Assembly (NCBI RefSeq): GCF_016907795.1
Contig: NZ_JAFBCR010000001.1
Coordinates: 2,790,001-2,854,000, forward strand
Length of the DNA: 64,000 nucleotides
Source of the DNA: Kocuria palustris
GTDB taxonomy: Bacteria; Actinomycetota; Actinomycetes; Actinomycetales; Micrococcaceae
Direction of reading: 5' to 3'
Numbering within the stretch: the stretch's first letter is position 1; each line of letters starts with the position of its first letter. Below the pieces are notes generated by a model. It searched no databases and had not been told where the DNA came from. It was given only the letters and a program-made list of their open reading frames with translations. A program made the translations under genes and the position numbers. Below are positions 63,466 to 64,000 of this stretch, piece by piece.

Positions 63466-64000
63466 GCGCATCGAAGACGGCCATTCGACTCGTGGCCAAT
63501 CAGGGCCGTGTCTCCGGCGGAGAGGTCATGCTGCTGCGTCTGGCGAGGCAGCTGCGTGAGCTCGGCCGGGAGGTCACGGTCGTGGCACCACGCTCGCCGT
63601 CGGAGACCGCCGAGCTGCTGGAGGATGCGGGATTCGCAGTGGAACGCCTTCCCGGTCGGTCGCGGCGCGCGTACATGCTGAGCCTGCGTCGGTGGCATCC
63701 CCGCTCGACGGTCGATGTGACGTGGTGCAACGGGCTTCTGCCCGCGGTCGCCCTGTCCGGGCGCGCCCGGCGGGTGCTGCACCTCCACCAGCTGCCTGCC
63801 GGGCCGCTGCAGGCGGTCCTGTCCAGGATCGCGCGTCTGGGAGCGGTGGCCACGGTGGTCCCCTCCGAGTGGATGTCCGAGCGTCTCCCGGGATCCACGC
63901 CGCTGCCGAACTGGGTCGAGGCTGCGCCGCAGGAAGCAGAGCCGCAGGGCTCGTCCCCGCGAGCCGAGGCCCCCCTGCGCGTCGGATTCCTCGGCCGATT
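63462..64000 (+). CDS. Glycosyltransferase family 4 (partial, 3' end outside window)
   Basis: GTG 63462 overlaps the Wzy stop (GTGA) and the frame is open to the right edge, giving 179 residues. It shows the N-terminal GT-B half: LVANQGRVSGGEVMLLRLARQL, EVTVVAP, VLHLHQLPAGPL and VVPSEWMSERLP. The nucleotide-sugar half is beyond the window. Confidence 0.85.
   Translation, partial: MSASKTAIRLVANQGRVSGGEVMLLRLARQLRELGREVTVVAPRSPSETAELLEDAGFAVERLPGRSRRAYMLSLRRWHPRSTVDVTWCNGLLPAVALSGRARRVLHLHQLPAGPLQAVLSRIARLGAVATVVPSEWMSERLPGSTPLPNWVEAAPQEAEPQGSSPRAEAPLRVGFLGR

Noticed and set aside
1-64000. Insertion sequences, prophage, rRNA genes or a replication origin
   Set aside because: No transposase, integrase, phage structural gene, rRNA sequence or DnaA-box cluster was recognised anywhere in the window.

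Overview
The window is high-GC (about 70%) DNA from an actinobacterium. The order rpiB - nei - tRNA-Gly - tRNA-Pro - tig - clpP1 - clpP2 - clpX - valS, then ileS - folC - DUF4233, the pepN/globin pair, a type-2 isoleucyl-tRNA synthetase behind a T-box and an IdeR/DtxR-type iron box all point to Micrococcales, probably near Micrococcaceae. That placement comes from recognised synteny, not from a search. Genes are packed, often with ATGA or GTGA stop/start overlaps, and many transcription units end in long perfect GC hairpins without a U tract.

Layout. 1-7.7 kb (minus): an NRPS-independent hydroxamate siderophore operon of the desferrioxamine/bisucaberin type: decarboxylase, a fused N-monooxygenase/N-acyltransferase, an IucA/IucC synthetase, and a penicillin-acylase-family gene cut by the left edge. 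An iron box at 7795-7813 separates it from a divergent siderophore-reductase/MFS-transporter pair (7.9-9.9 kb). 10-17.3 kb: two thioesterases, an unknown protein, a truncated haemoglobin with a long disordered N-terminus, aminopeptidase N, RpiB and a Nei-type glycosylase. 17.4-22.5 kb: two tRNAs, trigger factor and ClpP1-ClpP2-ClpX. 22.6-28 kb: an N-terminally broken YhgE/Pip-like membrane gene with its divergent TetR regulator, a DsbA-like protein and ValRS.

28-41.4 kb separates valS from the purU/ileS block and looks like an accessory stretch. It holds a complete urease operon (ureABCEFGD plus a urea transporter), a methyltransferase with a FecCD-type metallophore importer, and three unrelated single genes (DUF1648/DUF5808 membrane protein, DUF488, AbiEi-like). 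Six copies of a 58-bp palindromic element, each exactly 58 bp (23-nt arms, 12-nt loop with a conserved sequence), lie in its intergenic gaps, and I saw none elsewhere in the window. They bracket the single genes one by one. I do not recognise this repeat family; it is the most novel signal here.

41.4-49.3 kb: a short-chain dehydrogenase, a 68-residue exported peptide whose 3' end is tandemly duplicated, PurU, and T-box-ileS-folC-DUF4233. 49.3-64 kb: a Wzx/Wzy-type surface polysaccharide locus: WbaP-like priming transferase, low-molecular-weight phosphatase, an HPr-kinase-like/PqqD-like fusion, a Wzc-type tyrosine autokinase, glycosyltransferases, an O-acetyltransferase, a CMP-nonulosonate cytidylyltransferase, a four-part CBS-NeuB-SAF-TIM-barrel fusion and a Wzy-like polymerase. 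The NeuA and NeuB activities imply that the polymer carries a sialic-acid-like sugar. The last glycosyltransferase runs off the right edge.
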